Shown: positions 26,283 through 39,500, numbered from the stretch's first letter. The stretch: 64,000 bases of DNA from Vanilla planifolia (GCA_023846275.1 CM043875.1:10039958-10103957), one strand, 5' to 3'. The notes: generated from the letters alone by a model not told the origin. Translations and numbers: made by a program.

Positions 26283-27539
26283 AGAACTCACCGGCCGAAT
26301 AATTAATCAAATTTCTAGCCGACGTTTAACATTTAAATTATTAATAAATATTGAATAATTACAATTACTTAATTAACTAAACCGAAATTAATCTAATCCA
26401 TCTCCTTCCTCCGCCCGGCGCCCGCGAAACCCTAGCCGACGATTCCTCCGGGAAAATTCCGTTTCCCCCGTCGATTTTCGGCGACCGAGATCAAAGAGAA
26501 ACAAAATCCGATGTTCATACTATCCTAATGTTTCATTAATGCCACTAATTTCTAAGGTTCATTCCAATTTCCGCCGAAGGAATTCGCCCGAACGCCATTG
26601 CCGTATTGTGAGATTTAAGATTAATCCAACAATTAATCAACTAATTCAATGGCAAACAGATAATACAAATCCCTAACATGCTCCTAAGCATTAACTAAAT
26701 TTTTCGGCGAAATGGGAAATTTTCCAGAAAATCCAAAATTTGTAAAAGACGCAAATTAGCATTCAATTAAGTCCAATTTTTCATCCACATGCTTGTGTTC
26801 ATTAAGCAAAATATTCCATGCTTTTAATTTCTACTAATTAACTAATTTAAAACCGAATTTCCTACCTTTCTTCTCCGGCGACGGTGAAGCTCGCACGCGG
26901 CCAACCGCTGCTCCTCGCCGAACGAAACCGGTACCAATCGATTCTCCTCGGTCCCGCGAACCTTCAGGTACAAAAAGCCCCTTGAAAGGCTGCCGGAAAG
27001 TATCGCCGCGAACACTTCGTCTCCGGCCACCGTTCGAAACCCTAACAGCCGAACAAATCAGGTTAAATACCCAGCTTAAACCGGTAATAACCCGTTAAGA
27101 ACCCATTAAGCGCCGGTTGACCTTCTAATAACGCCGCTTAAACCCGATCAGCCGGTTAATCTCCACCGCTGATCTCGTCCGTCCGATCCGCTTATCCGCG
27201 GCTTATCCAACCGCACGTGCAAATGCACTCGGCGAACCGCCCCCGCCTTCGCTGGACCGCTCCGGTCCGGTTCAGGCGCGGTAAAAACTAAATTCCGGTT
27301 TAAAAATCTAATAGACCGATTTAACTAGATTTTCAAATTTCCAAAAATCCAATAAATCCAATTAAACAGGAAAAATTACTTAAAAATTTCCTCGGTGCTC
27401 CGAAAAATCCCCAGAAAATTTCAGAAATTCCAATAGCCTCCAATTAAGCTCCTGGCTCATCCTACTGTCGATCTGAAATCATCCAAGCCACAATTGAATT
27501 ATTGAAGATTAAACGTATAATATTTTACCGGTTATAACA

Positions 27540-27544
27540 AATAA
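27540..27544. repeat. Target-site duplication AATAA, right copy
   Basis: Matches 16854-16858. The sequence on either side of the two copies is AT-rich and belongs to the older host element. Confidence 0.9.
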
Positions 27545-27914
27545 ATACCAAATTTAAAAATCAATTCTTCTAATAAAAGCTTTAAAATTCACTTTCCATT
27601 GAAGATAATGAGTTAAGACAAATAGTGGAGGGGTTTCAGTGATAAAGCTTTCACTAAAATAAAAATTAGAAAACTAAATGCAACAAAAAATTAGAAGGGC
27701 TAACAAAGGATCCACTAAAAGATGATAAGCCTTTTAAATGAGAACCGTATTTTAGTACCACTTATTGGAGATGAATGGCATACCAAGAGTGTAATAGTGA
27801 ATTGATGACATAAACATTTTGCAAAAATCTTTCAAACAATAATATCCAACTAAAGCTTTCTTAAATTGAAAATATTTGATCAACACCTTTTTCAATATTC
27901 TTAAGCTAAGAAAA

Positions 27915-29662
27915 TGTTAAACAAAACTTTGATGACAATTCTTATTTCAATTTTCTTCTCTAAGGCTATAATTGTAATAATAAGAAATGCATAAGAAGTT
28001 GAAGCAAGTCAAGCAAGCAAAGGAGAGCTTAGATTTTTAGGTGGCATGACTTATGCCTAAGACTACATCCAACCCAATACAACCATGATTTGTTTTTCAT
28101 CAAACACATCCCATAAACCACTCCATGAGATATGATTGGGATCAACTCTCTCCATACTCAATGGCTAAGAGCATGAACAACACTCCACACACTTTATGGT
28201 TTAGAGCATGGCCATAAAAGGAAAAATAAAAGAAGCAAGTACAAGCCACACACTTGAATGTCAACTAAGTGTACAAGTACAAGCATCTAATCTACTGGAT
28301 TGTAAAAATAAAGTTACAACTTGAACAAGCACTTGTGTGGTGACACTTGTAAATGCTAGTGGATATTCCTTGTAAATTTTTCTTTCTATCTCTCAATAAA
28401 ATTAATTTTGTAAGAAACTATTCTAGATTTCACAGGGAAAGCTCTTTAGTTAGAACTTGAGAAGTATTACCTCCATCTCTATTTATTTCTCTGATTGAAA
28501 CTAGTTACTCTAACCAAGTTTTACTTTCCACATTATGCTAAGTGGTTCCTTAATACTTATTAATCAATCGCAGTCTTATTTCTAAAGGGGTTTATATATC
28601 ACACTACGTAGGACCCACATACATGCCCATGAATAGATCTCTAATAAGGAAATATGCTTTTATTCTATGACTGAACTATCTATTTTCTAACATTCACAAT
28701 TTTTTTATCCATATGAAAGGTGGATAATATCATATGAAGCTTATATATTAAATTAATCATATAATTCATTAGAATATTATTGTATTATATGAAACTTCTG
28801 GGTTTTCCAAACGTTTGTTATTCAGACCACCTTAAACCAAATGCACTTTACAATATAAATCACCATACTATAAGAATATTTTGTATTGTGCACATATAAT
28901 ACTTAGTTTTAATACTTATATTCCCTTTTATTGTTTGAACTATACAATGTACTAGCTCATAGAATACAATGATATTTTTATAATCTAAATATTCTATTAT
29001 TTTCATGGTATGTTTCCTTTAAATTAATGATTTTGTACAATAAATAATATCACACATGAAATTCTCTATATTTCTATTCGTTATAGATTGCTCCGTGTGC
29101 ATGCCTAGTTAAATTATTCGATCACTAATACATGGTTCATTCGAACAGATCATAATGTCCAGTCATATGGTCATATCACTTAATTTCTCAATGCATTAGT
29201 GATAAATCTTTTTTATACTATTTGTTCTATTTATCATATACTACAGATATGCTAATCATGTTATATGAAGTAGGATTCTTAACATATGATCAATGCAATT
29301 TTAACCACTTTATAATTAATTGTCTCAAATTAAAATTCTATCATTCTTTGTTGACCATTCTCTATAACCTCATTCATTGTTTTCCACAAAATTAGTTGAT
29401 TTGAAGTCAAAATCTTGAAGTGCAAGCAATTTAGGTTTTATAAATTAAGGCTAATTCTATTAGGTGATATGCAAATATTTCTTTAATTGAAGTCAAAGCT
29501 ATTGAGTATAAATAATATCTTATTTTAAATCCTTACCACATGCCTTAGCAAATAAGGAAACCTTGTACACATTTAGGACATAGGAATCCATCTTCTTTTT
29601 CAAGTGAATTGGTGGATGACTTCTTCTTTCTTGTCTGTAAGTATCTAAACTTGTTAACCAAG
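27915..29662 (-). repeat. 5' LTR of the old host element, incomplete
   Basis: Starts TGTTAAACAAAACTTTG and follows 11335-13045 in order with many substitutions and small length changes. Similarity stops near CTTGTTAACC at 29662, so about 420 bp of the expected LTR end is missing or replaced. Confidence 0.65.
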
Positions 29663-31480
29663 GGCTTTTGAGGTGTGATGCCCACAAGTTGGGTATGCAG
29701 GAGGGTGAATTTTAAGCTTTTGAAACTTTAAGTATAGTAAGAAAAAATTATTGTAGCAACTTCAAATCAATGTGATTAGAAAATAGTGTGTTAGTTTTTG
29801 AAAATCTTTGTGTAACTTGTAAACTATGAAATATCAAGTAAAAGATAAAAATCATGCATGATTTTTAGATGATTTGTTCTAAACAATGACTAAGTTTTCA
29901 CAAAATCAACTATTCTCTTTTATTGCAGCTGGCAAGCATGAACTTTGTGAAACAACTGCACTACAAAACTAGAAGAATTTTTATAATAACAATAACAAGA
30001 TATTCAACACTCACAAAACATTTAAGTCATAAATGCCATACCCTATAGTTATATAAGCATTATGAAATGAATACTAAATTAAATGGAGAGATGTTACCAA
30101 GAAATTTGAGATCTTTTGAAGAAACAACAAATAATAGGTTCTAAAGATCATTCACTAAATCCATGTAATACGTAGGTTCAAAATATTGTTCATTTTCTTA
30201 GGGATTTGCTAGGTTCATTAGTCTACTATAATTTGTTAGATTTTCTTATTATACTCCTAATCTAATTAAGCATGCTTTTAGACACTCCAATAAAAAACAA
30301 AATTTTCAAAGTGTTTAATTGGTTCTAGTTTATTGATCTAATGTAGCTCATGTTAGAAGAGATAGAGTAATTACATGCCACTAAGAAGGGTGAGTGATAT
30401 TTAGTTTGATTCATTTCAATGTGTCATTTTGTAGGTATGATCGAACAATTATTTGGATGATTTATAATAGTAGTTTGATTGTGACCATAGGTCTATCATT
30501 GAAGTATAAAGAGGCATTAGGATAAACATTGTCTAATAATAAGATTGAACTTGTGCATGAAAGGACACGTCGCTCCAAAAAAATGATGTCATAGAGACAT
30601 GTTACAGTGGACATACTTCCCCAACTAGTAAGTGAAATTGTATAGTTATGATGAGCATGGTTTGATGGGAATAGTGTGAACACCATCGATATACTAATTT
30701 GACTCGAGTTTTGAAAGGAACATCTTGGTACAATATAGAGCAAATACGAACAGTGTCTTTTTTGACTATTCACAACTACCTTATGAATTGGCTTTGATTT
30801 TCGTTTTTGTATGTTGAAACTATCACGTGAATAGTGAAATTTGAATTACAGCAAAATACTACTTTATCCTAGTTGTTGATCATAATTGACTTATGCCAAA
30901 TAGAAGTGGTTCATTTTGAGATCGAGTTATGAATATATTGGTAGGTGAGTCTTTACATAGTATGGTTACAAAGATTGAATTATACAAAACTTTTGTTGTG
31001 AAATTGAAAGACTAAGATTCTCATATCAAATTGGGTCTGATTAGCTAGAACAATATTTTGTACCTTTTCTAATGATCAAATATATGGAATTTAGGCTTCG
31101 TTGATTTTAACTAGGGTCTTACATAAATTTGGCATGCATTATGAATCCTATAGCTCTAGTTTGGTTGACTTTGCTACCATTTTATCTAGATACTTGGCCA
31201 CTTTCTTGCTTTCTTTGTGAATAAAATATTAGTAATCTATAAGTGAATTCATTTCAATATCTGATCTATTATAAATATTAGACATATTTCAAGAGATGTA
31301 TCAGTGACCTTGTGTCTTTTTGAGCAATGCAATCCATTTCAATTATAAGCTTTGAATTTTTCTATTATTACACACTTTAAAACTATGAATTAGGAAAAAC
31401 TAACAATTTTTTTCTGAGACTTTTTGTCAACAATACAAGAAAAATGCTTCGTGGCTTTTATAGTTTTGTATAATCCCACC
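29663..31480. other. Unresolved AT-rich stretch
   Basis: It begins with TTTTGAGGTGTGATGCCC and AGGAGGGTGAATTTTAAGC near 29668-29720, wording often seen around the LTR/leader junction of copia elements on the plus strand. This may be another element replacing the end of the old LTR. A 103-residue minus frame at 30462-30773 has no recognisable domain. Confidence 0.3.
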
Positions 31481-32689
31481 ACAACCTGCACATTCATTAT
31501 TATAATTCAGATAACCATGGACTTTTTTAGCTTCCATATATGAGTTGGTGGAGGAATCCATTTTTCCATTTAAGATTCTATACTTCATCTAAGAGGAAGC
31601 TAGGGCTAAGCCAAGCTAGAGTAAAGGAAAGTCCTCCAAAGTTTTTTTTGTAAGAGGAAAGTAGTTAAATATTTTATAGCTATAAAGCATCATGTTATTT
31701 ATAATTATCACAACTAGCTAATTTAATTTCTTATGGATTTTTAAGTTTCTTGCTTTTCATTTATTACAACATATAATGAGAGCTAGAATGATAATGATTT
31801 CACTTTTAGTAGAATGGTTGTCAACCTACTTCTACCAACTGAATAATAAATTAGTTATATTATTTGCATATGCTAGCTAATTGTTTTTGAGTAGTGGCAA
31901 AGATAAGGCACACTTTGCTTCCTTTTCCATAGTTAACAAATGCATGACCTAATGAATCCTTGTTAGGGTAATGGGGACATTTAGAGGCAAGATGAAAGCT
32001 ATAATTCCTTAATATTTTTGAAAATGAAGGAAGCTATTCTATATTCTTCACACCAAAATTGAGATTTTCATAGGACAATTAGAATTCTAGATGCTTTTCC
32101 TTGATTTATGAATGAAAGTCCTACTTGTAACAATATTCCAAGCCAAAAAAAATGCTAAAATTTCCAACCACTATTAAGGTCCAATGATAAGTTGCTATTA
32201 TGTTACATAAATAAGTATGTTTTGTGACTAATTCCTTTGTACTATCCTTGTACTTCCAAGTATTTAATTTGTTTCCTTTCCTTTTTGTACTTATATATTT
32301 TGTTTTCATATAGTTATTTCAAAGTTAGTTACCAAATAGATGTTTCTTGTTTAGTTTTGTTGAGAATGTTGTCAAAATATCTTCTGGCTTTCTTTGTCCC
32401 AAACCATTTTCTTTATTTGTAAATTGATCTTTCTTGTGTGAGTTTTATGATACATTTGTGCATTGTAGAAATCAACTTTATATAAAGCCATTCATGATCT
32501 TTTTTGTTTTGTTCAAAATGTTGGCGATGGATGAACTACCATCATAGAGTAAATTAGAATTGAGGCCAAAACATATAAAAAAGCCGAGTCTTCCCTCAAT
32601 TGTAAGTTGTTTCTTCTAATTTCCCATTTTCCTCTAAATTGTTTCTATTACATGCTAAAAGTAATTGACTTTTTTCATACCAACAAAAA

Positions 32690-35600
32690 GAAGACAACTT
32701 ATGTAGTTTAATGATAATGTACCTCAATGTTTTTATTTGGAAAGAACGTGCTTTTTTATTACTAATTTAAAGACCTACTAAATCAAATGCAATTAACAAT
32801 TTATGGATCTTGGATATAGGTTTCATATCACCTTTACAAAAAATAATGAAGTCATCTGCATATCTAATATGAGTAATCATTGGACAAGCTTTGGGTTGAG
32901 CAATGCTTGGATGAATAATAGATGAGGATATTATATTCCATTATTTGCTCCCCTAAGGTACTTTGAAAAAATAATTAGACTTATCATTTGTTATGCTGAG
33001 ATCCAAGTGTTTCAAAATATGTTTTTAAACTTCTTGATGAGTTGATCCATATCACTGAATCTTACAAGTACTTTACTTAACAAGTTCCTATGAAAGGGAA
33101 TCAAAAAGACTTCTAAGATTTAGTTTAATTACACAGTTATTACCTCACTTTTACGATTAGTGATGCCATCAATTCATGAGCTAGTAAAATGTTATTAGTT
33201 ATGCCACTTCTTTGGACAAAATTGATATGTTCTAGAGAGATGATCCAACGATGAAAACTTTGAAGCTTCTCTACTAATAGCTTGGGGAATCTTTAAAATT
33301 GCACAAGCAAATTTACATGAAGTTATTGAATGTTTTAGGGTTCTCTTGTTTTGGATTAAAATCAAATTTTTACTCGATATCCCTTTAAGATAGTTTTCGT
33401 ACTAAGTAGTCCATAACCACACCAGTACATTATTTGTTATGATGTCCCATTAAAGAGTGGAGAATTACCTCATTGTATGCATATGGTCTTGGAGCACTGT
33501 GTTAATCTATTTGAAAAGTACTGTCTCTAACTTCCTCCATTAAGACTTCCTTCATCATCCAATAGTCATCTTCTTATGTGATGAAAAGGGCAAGGCAATT
33601 ATGTAGCTTCTTATTGTTTATAACATTGATAGATGATAACAACTACCAGAAGTGGTGGATTGCAACTTGTTGAATTTTTCCTTCTTGTGTGTCAAATTAC
33701 CTATATAGCCTTTTAGGTAGTTAATTTCCAACTTTTCTCTTCAATTTCATATTTCATGAGACATTTTGTGTTTTTGTCACCTTATTTGAGCCATCTAATG
33801 CCTTCCTTTTGCTATCAGTTGATTCTCTTTAGTAGTTACAATTAGAAGGGAGACATTATCCTTATTTAGCTTACCTCTTATTTCTTTATTTTGATAGGCT
33901 AGAAGATAATGCTTATCTGTTTTTAATTATATTTTTTTGCCAATTTGATTGTGTCATGGATACTATCAAAGTTTTATTTATCCTACTATTTAAGGGAATC
34001 CTCCAACCTTTTTAATTTGACAAGAAAAGCCATTATGCCTAAGCAATTTAATAAGATGGACTAATTATTTTCAATTATTTGATGAATGTTTGATTTTTTA
34101 GCTAAATGTTTTGAAAACTAAATTGTTTAAGAGTTGGAGCTAATTGTTCTATAAAATGAAGAAAACGTGGTGTATGATTAGATTCTGTTCTACATAAATG
34201 CTTCATTATACCTACAAGAATTTGATGAAAGCTTTATTTACTAACAATTTGTCCAGCATTTTCCAAATCCATATACCCTTTCTTTACTAGCCCATGTGAA
34301 TGTAAGACTTATAAAAGGGAGTTCATGGATACTACATTAATTAATACAATATAAGAATTCATAATTGCTTTTAGTGTGGGTGAGAACGGCCCTTGTCATT
34401 GTTAATAGATGCAATTTCATTGAAGTCTTCTCTTATAAGCCACAACCTATTAGTGCCCTTTGTAATGTGGATGAGACTATTCCATAGTGCCCTTTTTTGT
34501 ACAAAAGCTTTTGACATAAATGCAGGAGCAATTAGTAGATGTGTTCCATAATTAATTATCTATTAGAAAATGAATAACAACTCCTTTTCTATTAATTTTT
34601 GACAATTAAATTCTTTCTTCGATAATGTCCAAATCTTGTTGGGTATCTTGCTTATATAGAGATCAATGTCCAAGATCTTTTCTAGTTAATGCATTTTATT
34701 TCTATGCCATTGGTTTCATGAGTGCAAGTAGAATTTTTTTTGTTTTAACTTGATAATTTAGTTGATTGACCAAGCTTTTGTTTGATGCACCCTATTATTC
34801 AAGACAAGGATACCATTCATTATAAGGAATATTTTCAATAATTTGTATGGCTTGAGATCTATTGTGAGTTTCACTATGACTAATGGCTTTCTGTTGGCCT
34901 TTTTTCCTCTTTGAATGTTTCACAAAATAAGGGCAAACTCTTCTTCCACAAATTGTAGTTGCAATGAACTCCTAACTTTGACATGCAACTCATCCTGAGC
35001 ATGTGTAAGAGAATGAAAATCATAATATTATCTATTTTATTCTTGTGATGTTTTCATATAAAAAATTGAAGAGACTTGTCGGTTTTTATTTTGAGCTTTC
35101 TTAAGTAGTATTTATCCGTTATCTGGTTCAAGGTTATGCTTGGAACTTTGACTCTTGATTGACTTTCTTGAAAATTATTAAGAGCCTTCTTTGCTCATGC
35201 ATTACTTGATGAAGCTTTCATTTGTTCCTTGTTTGGAGTTGGGCATTATGTCTGAGCTTAAAAAACTTTGCATGTAGGGTCCCATTTTGACATGAATTTG
35301 TTGTATTATTATATCTTTTCACTTTACTTTTCTACCTTATTCATCATAACTAATTTTGTTAAATTCAGTTCATCCATTTCAATTGAATCATTAGGAATCT
35401 CTATTGTAATTTGCTAATTTGAGGTCATTTTGATTTGTTTATATAACTATGCATTATGTCTCTACTTGTAATAGCCATAATAGTGATTGGATAGATTATT
35501 GTATTGAAGTTTTTGCCATAACCCTTTGGAGTTTCATTTTTTATGGTCATACCACAATTTGGAAAGTCTTTTGTTAAATCCACATCAACATAGATACTAA

Positions 35601-35760
35601 TAATGATTAGTTGGGTAAGATTCATGGCGATAGCATCCACTTTCAATGGGGTTCCAATTACTAAAGCCAATAAGTATAGTGCTACTTTTTTGAAGAAAAA
35701 ATTAGGAGAGGTTTTAATGAGGTCGACACCAGTGCCATAGATGGTTTTGTGTTTAAGTGA
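32690..35760 (-). pseudogene. LINE (plant L1-type) remnant, copy B, with ORF1, endonuclease and RT
   Basis: Read on the minus strand, the order is that of a plant L1-type LINE. ORF1 is at 35400-35740: an 81-residue frame with IGTPLKVDAIAMNLTQ and YVDVDLTKDFP, matching the nucleic-acid-binding ORF1 protein before its zinc knuckle. The endonuclease is near 34385-34500, with LWLIREDFNEIASINNDKG, equivalent to the PWLVVGDFNEI motif. RT begins near 33150-33210 with NNILLAHELMASLIVKV, and the RT catalytic motif HIRYADDFIIFCK lies near 32840-32875. Stops and frameshifts separate these parts, so it is dead. A minus-strand WIPPPTHIWKLKK segment near 31510-31560 may be its RNase H, which would extend the copy to about 31.5 kb. 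Confidence 0.8.
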
Positions 35761-37150
35761 AAATTAAGTTACCATTCAAAATCCTTCATTTGAAAATTTG
35801 CAAAGTTCTAAGCTTTGTGAAGTTAACAACATAGGTAATCTTCATTTTCAGCTCTTTAGTTTAATTCTAAAGCTTTGAATGTTAATGTTATTTCTAATTT
35901 AAATAATTAGACCTCAAGATTTGAATGTTACCTAGAAATGCTTTTTATTTTACCTTATAAACAAGAATAATTACATAGGATTAACCATGAGATGTGATAT
36001 ATGCCACCTTATTATGCATTGAGTGAAATATTTAAATAGCTAACCAAGTTAAGTGGTAGATGGTAAGCTTTGAATGGGAAACCACACCATAAAGCTTAGT
36101 CCTTCGACTCCTTTATTTGAAAGTTGATCCATGCACTTGAGAAATGTTCTTAACAATCCTTAACTTGTCTTCAATCCTCCCTTATCTATTCTTCAACACT
36201 TAGTCTTTACACTTCAATATATTTCACAAATGGTTAGTTGAAAAAATGTATGGTTTTATTAACATCAAATGCCACAAGTTCTTCAATACTTAGTCTCTAT
36301 ACCCCAACATCATTCATAAATGATTTGTTGACAAAATGTATGGTTTTATTAACATCAAACATCACAAGACCTCGAGTAGACAATCTCCTTTTTTTGGATG
36401 ATTATAAAACCAATGCTAGTATGAAAAAACTGATGTGTAGTAATGGTACAACAAGTAATATAAGTGATACAACAACATGATAATTTAGACATCATAGCAT
36501 CTACATTCATCATTTTAGTAATTCAAGATGATTTAGTAAGCAGTTTAAGCATGATTGTAGGTAGATGAACTTAGTAAGTAATTTATGATGGAATCTATAA
36601 AAATGTAGAATAACAACATAATAATAGTAGACCACTTTATGATTATTAATCATGTAATAGCATAACACAACATAGTATCAGGTACTTGAGCAATTTAACA
36701 AAAATAGAAAATGCATAAATCAGGATCCATTAAAAGAAAGCCTCTTCCTAAATCATGAATTCTCATAATATCACCTCTCCTTTTTGTAATCATTTATTGG
36801 GGTTAAACCATATAGAAATCGAGTAAATAGAAATGAGTAAATTAGTAACATTAGGAATAAAAACAACCCTTTCAACAAGATAAACTTAGGCTTTTAGTAA
36901 GCTTCCTAAATCCTTTCTATGCATGTTTTATTATTTTAGTCATAAAGTCATTTAAAGCATTTGTTAGAAACTCATATTTCATCTAAGATTACTCCTGTAT
37001 AATTTTAATTGACCCCATCACCTCATCACATCTATGATCCATATGTTAAGAGAGCTATTGGAAAGAAGCTTTTAGGGTAGAAATTCTTGTTAATGTTGCT
37101 CAATGACAAGTTGTAATTGGTTTTGGAGTAGTAATTGAAGATGAATGTAC
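35760..37150. other. AT-rich DNA, no gene recognised
   Basis: Apart from the 90-bp duplication at 36191-36370 there is nothing I can support. Confidence 0.5.
36191..36370. repeat. 90-bp tandem duplication
   Basis: Two head-to-tail units start at 36191 and 36281 with CTTCAACACTTAGTCT and CTTCAATACTTAGTCT. Both contain AAAATGTATGGTTTTATTAAC followed by ATCAAA. The copies differ at roughly one position in eight. The duplication leaves an 80-residue frame open, but that frame has no family resemblance. Confidence 0.8.
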
Positions 37151-37700
37151 ACCTGGTTCATCATGAGGTTGCTGAGTTGTAGAAGTAGGAGGTTCCACAA
37201 AAGGTTGAATAGCTAACTAATCAGATGCACCCACAACATTGTTAACTTGTCTCAAATGATTTTGTGCAAAATATTGCAACATTTTCATATTAATATTGTT
37301 GAATGTTCTTAGAATGCAATCAATATCATTAACTCAAATATTGTGTTTATAGTTTATAATAGGAGAAATTAGATGACTGAAATGTGATTTATTTTCTTGT
37401 AGTACTTTGGGTTTCCAGTCCGACTTGGTTGCAATAATTTTCTTCATTAACCTTAAGATGACCTCAGCCATATAAAAGCTATAACTTTTCAAGTAAAAGG
37501 AAAATCAAAGGTGTGTTGCATTGTAGATTCCCCCCTTTGGTATTATAATACATCTTAAGAAATGCTAAATTAAATAAGCTCTTAAATTTAAGTATTTCAC
37601 TTCTTGAATGCGAGTCTTGCATGGAGTACTTGCCAAGACTCAATTTATCTCCTCACATTCAAAGCAAGAACTTTCATAGTTTGGCCATAAGAATGGTCCA
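37150..37700 (-). other. Weak trace of a plant mobile-element protein
   Basis: On the minus strand a fairly long open stretch contains MAEVILRLMKKIIATKSDWK (near 37430-37475) and, just upstream, an IIIPKGG motif. This is similar in style to the gag-associated plant transposon protein of pol-less LTR elements. The C-terminal part near 37150-37250 is rich in Pro, Ser, Thr and Gln. Stops are present. The identification is tentative. Confidence 0.2.
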
Positions 37701-39500
37701 ATAATGAGAATATTAAAAAAACTATGTAGGTCACTCTTAGTTATTTCAACATAGGTTTTACATAGGTAAGACTTTATAGCATTATAATCCCCACAAATCT
37801 ATTTATTACAATAGAAACACTTTTATCATTTTACCATCGAAGAACTATCAAAATTGTAAAGCATCCTCTAAACTAGTACTAACAAAGTGAAACAATGATT
37901 AATTTTTGTATATCCAAGTTACAAACCTCGAGAAATTCATAAGCTTCAATATTCACTTTTGAAAGAGGTTCTCATTAAATTCATAACTTGTGAATTGATA
38001 AGACATCCTAAGAGTTAGCTTTTTGGCTCTGAGCATTGTATACATTTCATTAGGCTATGACATAGCTAATCTTATTTTATATGAACCTTGTATTTACACA
38101 ATAAATATGTGAACTAAAAGTAAGTTTTATCTACAATATAATATAAATTTCCTTACCTTATCTAAGCACAAGAAAATCATTTCTTGATGATGAGTCAAGT
38201 TGTCAAATGATCCAAATTAGCTAGCTAAGTCTTCAAAATATGTAGATTACCCAAAAAAGCTTGATCTCCAACCTAAATATAAGTTTTTAGTAATATTCTT
38301 GGGTGATTGTAAAAGGGGATACCAAGTGACAATTCCTATTACCTGGCTTAAGACAATTACTGTTGAGCCTATGACTTGCCTTATTAGATCACCCTATATG
38401 GACTAGGTTTAGTCATATATATATATATGATCTAATAATTATTACAAGTCTAATAAGATAGCAACCCATTGTTAAACTACTCAGTAACTTGACATATACA
38501 TCATACATGGAAAATCTTAGTATCATACATGTCTGATTTTTTCTCAAAGCTTTTGCTATGTGTATAACTGAGGTTCATGAGTCAAGATGTTATAATTATG
38601 AAATTGTACATGTCTAATCTATAATTAGTATCTATTTTTAATAGCTTTGATTATATTGTACATGTGAGTTGCCTATATCACACTAATTTGATAAAAGGTC
38701 TACTTCATGAACTATTGATATGAAGGAGCCAGACTTGGATGATGAGTTGTTTGTACATGTACCACATATTTGGCACTCTAAACAATATTGTGTAGCCATG
38801 AGAATGATTCATGACTGTATGATGAGGTGTATCATACATGTACAAATGACATAAATATTCTTATTTCAAGGTCTCCCATCTTTTCTTTCATGATTTGATT
38901 TGTAATTCAAAGCATGATTTTAATTCCATTGGCATTAATCCCATCTTGACTAACACCTATATCCACCCATAATCTAATGAATAGGCATCTACTAAATCAA
39001 TCACTCCCTTTTGCCATAGCCTTGTGTGCTAACTATGTGTGGCAATAAGTGCCAATGTTCACTTGAACATGGCACACGTGTAGTAGTCTCACGTTGTCGA
39101 GTATGTTATGTGTGTATAGTTGTCTTAGATGTTGTGCCTTTCTGTGCACAAGCTTGTGCTTCCATGCACTATTGTATGCTTCCAAGCACAACCATTAGTA
39201 TGTGTCATGTCACCTTGTTTTAAACTTATCATTTTGTCTTCTCTCTTGAATTCTCAACTATAGGCTTTTAATGATTTAGTGAACTTACAATTAAGCTCTA
39301 GATCATATCTATTCCTGATCAATAATATTGAAACATAAAACACCTTCTTCATCATTAGTGGAACAATGGTGCTTTTGTAACTATTATAGGGGAGATTATC
39401 TTAATGATTTTAAGACTTATTTGTTTGGAGCTATTGAAAAATAAGAACCTTGCCTTTTTTGAAGAGAAGTGTATAATTAGGAAAGAATAGGTGCTAATGC
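37700..39500. other. AT-rich DNA with a GTACATG-rich and a TG/GC-richer patch
   Basis: 38500-38850 repeats GTACATG or TACATGT several times without a fixed period. 39020-39215 is GC-richer and gives a 65-residue Cys-rich frame (39026-39223) that follows from TGTG-rich composition and has no signal peptide or known spacing. The motif pairs GTGCTTCCATGCAC and TGCTTCCAAGCACA there look like short degenerate repeats of an LTR. Confidence 0.4.

Larger units (their letters stand above)
16859..27539 (-). mobile_element. Tekay/Del-like chromovirus (Ty3/gypsy LTR retrotransposon), young, nearly whole
   Basis: A 10.68-kb element is read right to left. It has two LTRs of about 3.07 kb beginning TG and ending CA, a 4.54-kb interior with gag, protease, RT, RNase H and integrase in Ty3/gypsy order, a primer-binding site next to the right LTR, a polypurine tract next to the left LTR, and flanking AATAA duplications. 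The integrase tail has a GPY/F-like module followed by a chromodomain-like end, and the LTRs are very long. Both fit the Tekay (Del) chromovirus lineage; the lineage call is from motif memory, not a tree. The structure looks whole, but the coding part is broken at about five places, so it is probably not autonomous. About 16 LTR substitutions in 3.07 kb (about 0.5%) suggest an age of a few hundred thousand years if the rate usually used for grasses applies. It is much richer in GC and CG than its surroundings. Confidence 0.95.
24473..27539 (-). repeat. 5' LTR of the chromovirus
   Basis: This is the upstream LTR in the element's own orientation, starting at 27539. On the plus strand it runs from TGTTACACC to TTATAACA. 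It matches 16859-19928 almost base for base, with about 16 substitutions, a T-tract shorter by four bases near 24510, and one single-base length difference. It contains a five-copy array at 25311-25592, a 58-bp array at 26121-26282, and telo-box-like AAACCCTA motifs at 26427 and 27037. Small open frames inside it recur in both LTRs and are by-products of the repeats, not genes. Confidence 0.95.
11335..29662 (-). mobile_element. Old copia-type (SIRE-like) LTR element, split by the chromovirus
   Basis: Two diverged, same-orientation copies of one long repeat lie at 11335-13465 and 27915-29662. The interior between them, leaving out the 10.68-kb chromovirus, is about 3.77 kb. A purine run AAAGGGGGAGA on the minus strand directly abuts the left repeat, as a polypurine tract would. 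Copia-type gag traces lie in the interior at 15900-16858 on the same strand. No RT, integrase or RNase H was recognised, so it looks like a non-autonomous or internally deleted element. No clear primer-binding site was seen beside 27915. The right LTR appears to stop at 29662. The element is heavily broken, and its LTRs are far more diverged than those of the chromovirus, so it is much older. Confidence 0.65.

Noticed and set aside
30462-30773. A 103-residue minus frame, the longest outside recognised elements
   Set aside because: Composition looks random; no domain, signal or neighbouring exon was found.
39026-39223. A Cys-rich 65-residue frame as a possible secreted peptide
   Set aside because: No signal peptide, no regular Cys spacing, and the Cys codons come from TGTG-rich DNA with short degenerate repeats.
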